Below, piece by piece: positions 5,964 to 6,083 of a stretch of DNA of 6,083 bases; positions within the stretch are counted from its first letter, which is position 1; the number at the start of each line of letters is the position of its first letter. Source of the stretch: Candidatus Aerophobota bacterium (GTDB taxonomy: Bacteria > Aerophobota > Aerophobia > Aerophobales > AE-B3A); assembly GCA_030610725.1 (NCBI GenBank), contig JAUWRE010000073.1:1-6083 (forward strand), read 5' to 3'. The notes under the pieces are model-generated. The model saw nothing but the letters and a program-made list of their open reading frames with translations. It made no database searches and was not told where the DNA came from. The position numbers were made by a program, and so were the translations under genes.

Positions 5964-6083
5964 CAAGAATAATCTAAATAGCTTCACAAGGTAAGAAATA
6001 CCCCTAAAACAATCAGGCAGGAAAAAATTGGAGACCAATTCTTATTTAATCAATGTAAAAGGGTTGTGCACCTATTTCTATAC
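5964..6083. other. Downstream non-coding end of window
   Basis: The last 120 bases are AT-rich, have stops in all the frames I followed, and show no start of a DppD/OppD gene or any other recognisable gene. The only structure noticed is the small hairpin at 6026-6040. Confidence 0.5.
6026..6040 (+). terminator. Weak candidate terminator hairpin after the operon
   Basis: AATTGG (6026-6031) pairs with CCAATT (6035-6040) around a 3-base loop AGA, 62 bases after the ATPase stop. An A run lies before it, and CTTATTTAAT follows instead of a clean T-tract. The stem is short and two-thirds A-T. It may contribute to ending the operon transcript, but this is much weaker than the terminator at 324-365. 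Confidence 0.25.

Overview
The window is mostly one transporter operon on the + strand. It encodes a family-5 extracytoplasmic solute-binding protein (678-2699), two DppB/DppC-type inner-membrane permeases (2781-3779 and 3790-4917) and one DppF/OppF-type ATPase (4941-5963). Together these form a peptide/nickel/oligosaccharide-class (Opp/Dpp) ABC importer. The solute cannot be named from sequence alone. The binding protein has a plain Sec signal peptide with no lipobox cysteine, which suggests a soluble periplasmic protein in a diderm bacterium. Arginine codons are mostly AGA/AGG, two of the four genes start with GTG, and base composition is moderate. This would fit an uncultured anaerobic or thermophilic bacterial lineage, but that is a weak inference and no taxon is claimed.

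The first 677 bases hold no intact gene. Positions 17-44 carry a near-consensus sigma-70-type promoter. It is followed by what looks like a small ribbon-helix-helix DNA-binding protein whose frame is broken at a run of seven A (71-227). A hairpin region and a very strong rho-independent terminator (324-365) close that unit. From 366 to 667 there is non-coding DNA with a GC-rich hairpin (415-459), a small AT hairpin (462-481) and a long imperfect hairpin (560-623). It ends in the Shine-Dalgarno sequence of the binding-protein gene. The operon promoter should lie in this stretch, but I see no convincing -35/-10 pair.

Within the operon, an 81-base gap between the binding-protein gene and the first permease holds a 32-base perfect palindrome without a T-tract. 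This is a typical place for a hairpin that lets the binding protein be made in excess over the membrane parts. The permease genes are tightly coupled, with the second gene's ribosome-binding site overlapping the stop codon of the first, and the ATPase follows after 23 bases.

Two features depart from the textbook Opp/Dpp layout. There is no DppD/OppD-type ATPase gene between the second permease and the DppF-type ATPase, or in the 120 bases downstream. The second permease also carries an extracytoplasmic insertion of about 80 residues between its first membrane segment and the rest. I found no CRISPR array, tRNA, rRNA, insertion sequence or clearly novel system. The window is best described as an ordinary importer operon with an interesting regulatory leader and a broken small regulator gene upstream.
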